Assembly: GCA_016714085.1 (NCBI GenBank)
Contig: JADJNW010000007.1
Span: 1 to 64,000 of the forward strand
Direction of reading: 5' to 3'
Length of the DNA: 64,000 bases
Source: Saprospiraceae bacterium
Lineage (GTDB): Bacteria > Bacteroidota > Bacteroidia > Chitinophagales > Saprospiraceae
Of this stretch, positions 63,912 through 64,000 are shown in pieces; within the stretch, counting starts at the first letter, position 1, and every line of letters begins with the position of its first letter. The notes beneath the pieces were generated by a model. It made no database searches and was not told where the DNA came from. It saw only the letters and a list, made by a program, of their open reading frames with translations. Position numbers and translations under genes: made by a program.

Positions 63912-64000
63912 ATGTCATTGCAAAAAAAGTTTATTCTTCTCTTGATGATTTTATTAGGGGCTCAATTGGCTAGTTTTGCTCAGAAGCATGATGATATTTC
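63912..64000 (+). CDS. Start of a secreted protein (cut by window end)
   Basis: The first 29 codons encode a basic start and a strong signal peptide (MSLQKKFILLLMILLGAQLA, then SFAQ), with a mature start KHDDI. The rest lies outside the window, so the product cannot be named. Confidence 0.7.
   Translation, partial: MSLQKKFILLLMILLGAQLASFAQKHDDI

Overview
The window looks like a chromosomal segment of a Bacteroidota bacterium, most likely in or near the Saprospiria. The evidence is a PorP/SprF-type type IX secretion membrane protein, families typical of the phylum (DUF5777, DUF6090, DUF3109, a DUF6909-like protein, a bactofilin next to an AtpZ/AtpI-like gene), a Rho with a long charged N-terminal insert, and several promoters with the phylum's -7 element TAnnTTTG. 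I saw no rRNA, tRNA, CRISPR array or transposase gene.

Layout. 1-0.8 kb: an array of 21-bp repeats. 0.8-7.1 kb (minus): a Wzi-like barrel, a large helical envelope protein, a repeat-invaded lipoprotein and kdsD. 7.3-17.7 kb: recQ, a DUF3109 gene, citrate synthase, gcvH, a VanZ-like gene, two tandem TonB-like genes and a TPR protein. 17.8-23 kb: rpmH, frr, a zinc peptidase and serS (minus), divergent from rho. 23-27.5 kb (minus): a four-gene OB-fold/cytochrome/YceI/DUF5777 operon, a MITE-like element, and an ECF sigma factor with an unusual membrane partner. 28-43 kb: a decayed DUF6090 gene, a YCF48-like protein, an M28 peptidase, a DUF6909-like protein, envelope genes, an RsmB-like methylase, a multi-PAS kinase, comF, htrA and an HD-domain protein. 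43-53.6 kb: a second ECF sigma/anti-sigma pair, sdaA, an orphan EAD11-like adaptor, a TetR-SDR pair with candidate operators, and a DsbD pair. 53.7-58.9 kb (minus): CHAT protease / unknown protein / membrane STAND ATPase / secreted TPR-LRR protein. 59-64 kb: a biotin carrier, AtpZ-like, bactofilin, PorP/SprF, a cytoplasmic trypsin-like protease and the start of a secreted protein.

The most interesting unit is the CHAT-STAND-LRR locus. A caspase-like protease, an uncharacterised 296-aa protein and an nSTAND1 ATPase overlap like a translationally coupled operon. The ATPase carries one transmembrane helix followed by a predicted periplasmic TPR domain, and the next gene encodes an exported TPR-LRR protein. 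This suggests an envelope-sensing conflict or programmed-death module, analogous in layout to NLR-caspase systems.

A warning for all reading-frame calls: at least 14 genes are broken by 1-2 nt indels, mostly in short homopolymers, and these include two deletions in the essential rpmH. Most are best read as sequence errors, so I annotate them as intact genes with a stated frame change. Many intergenic gaps also hold short, degenerate, word-like repeats, and one lipoprotein gene appears to have absorbed three of them in frame.
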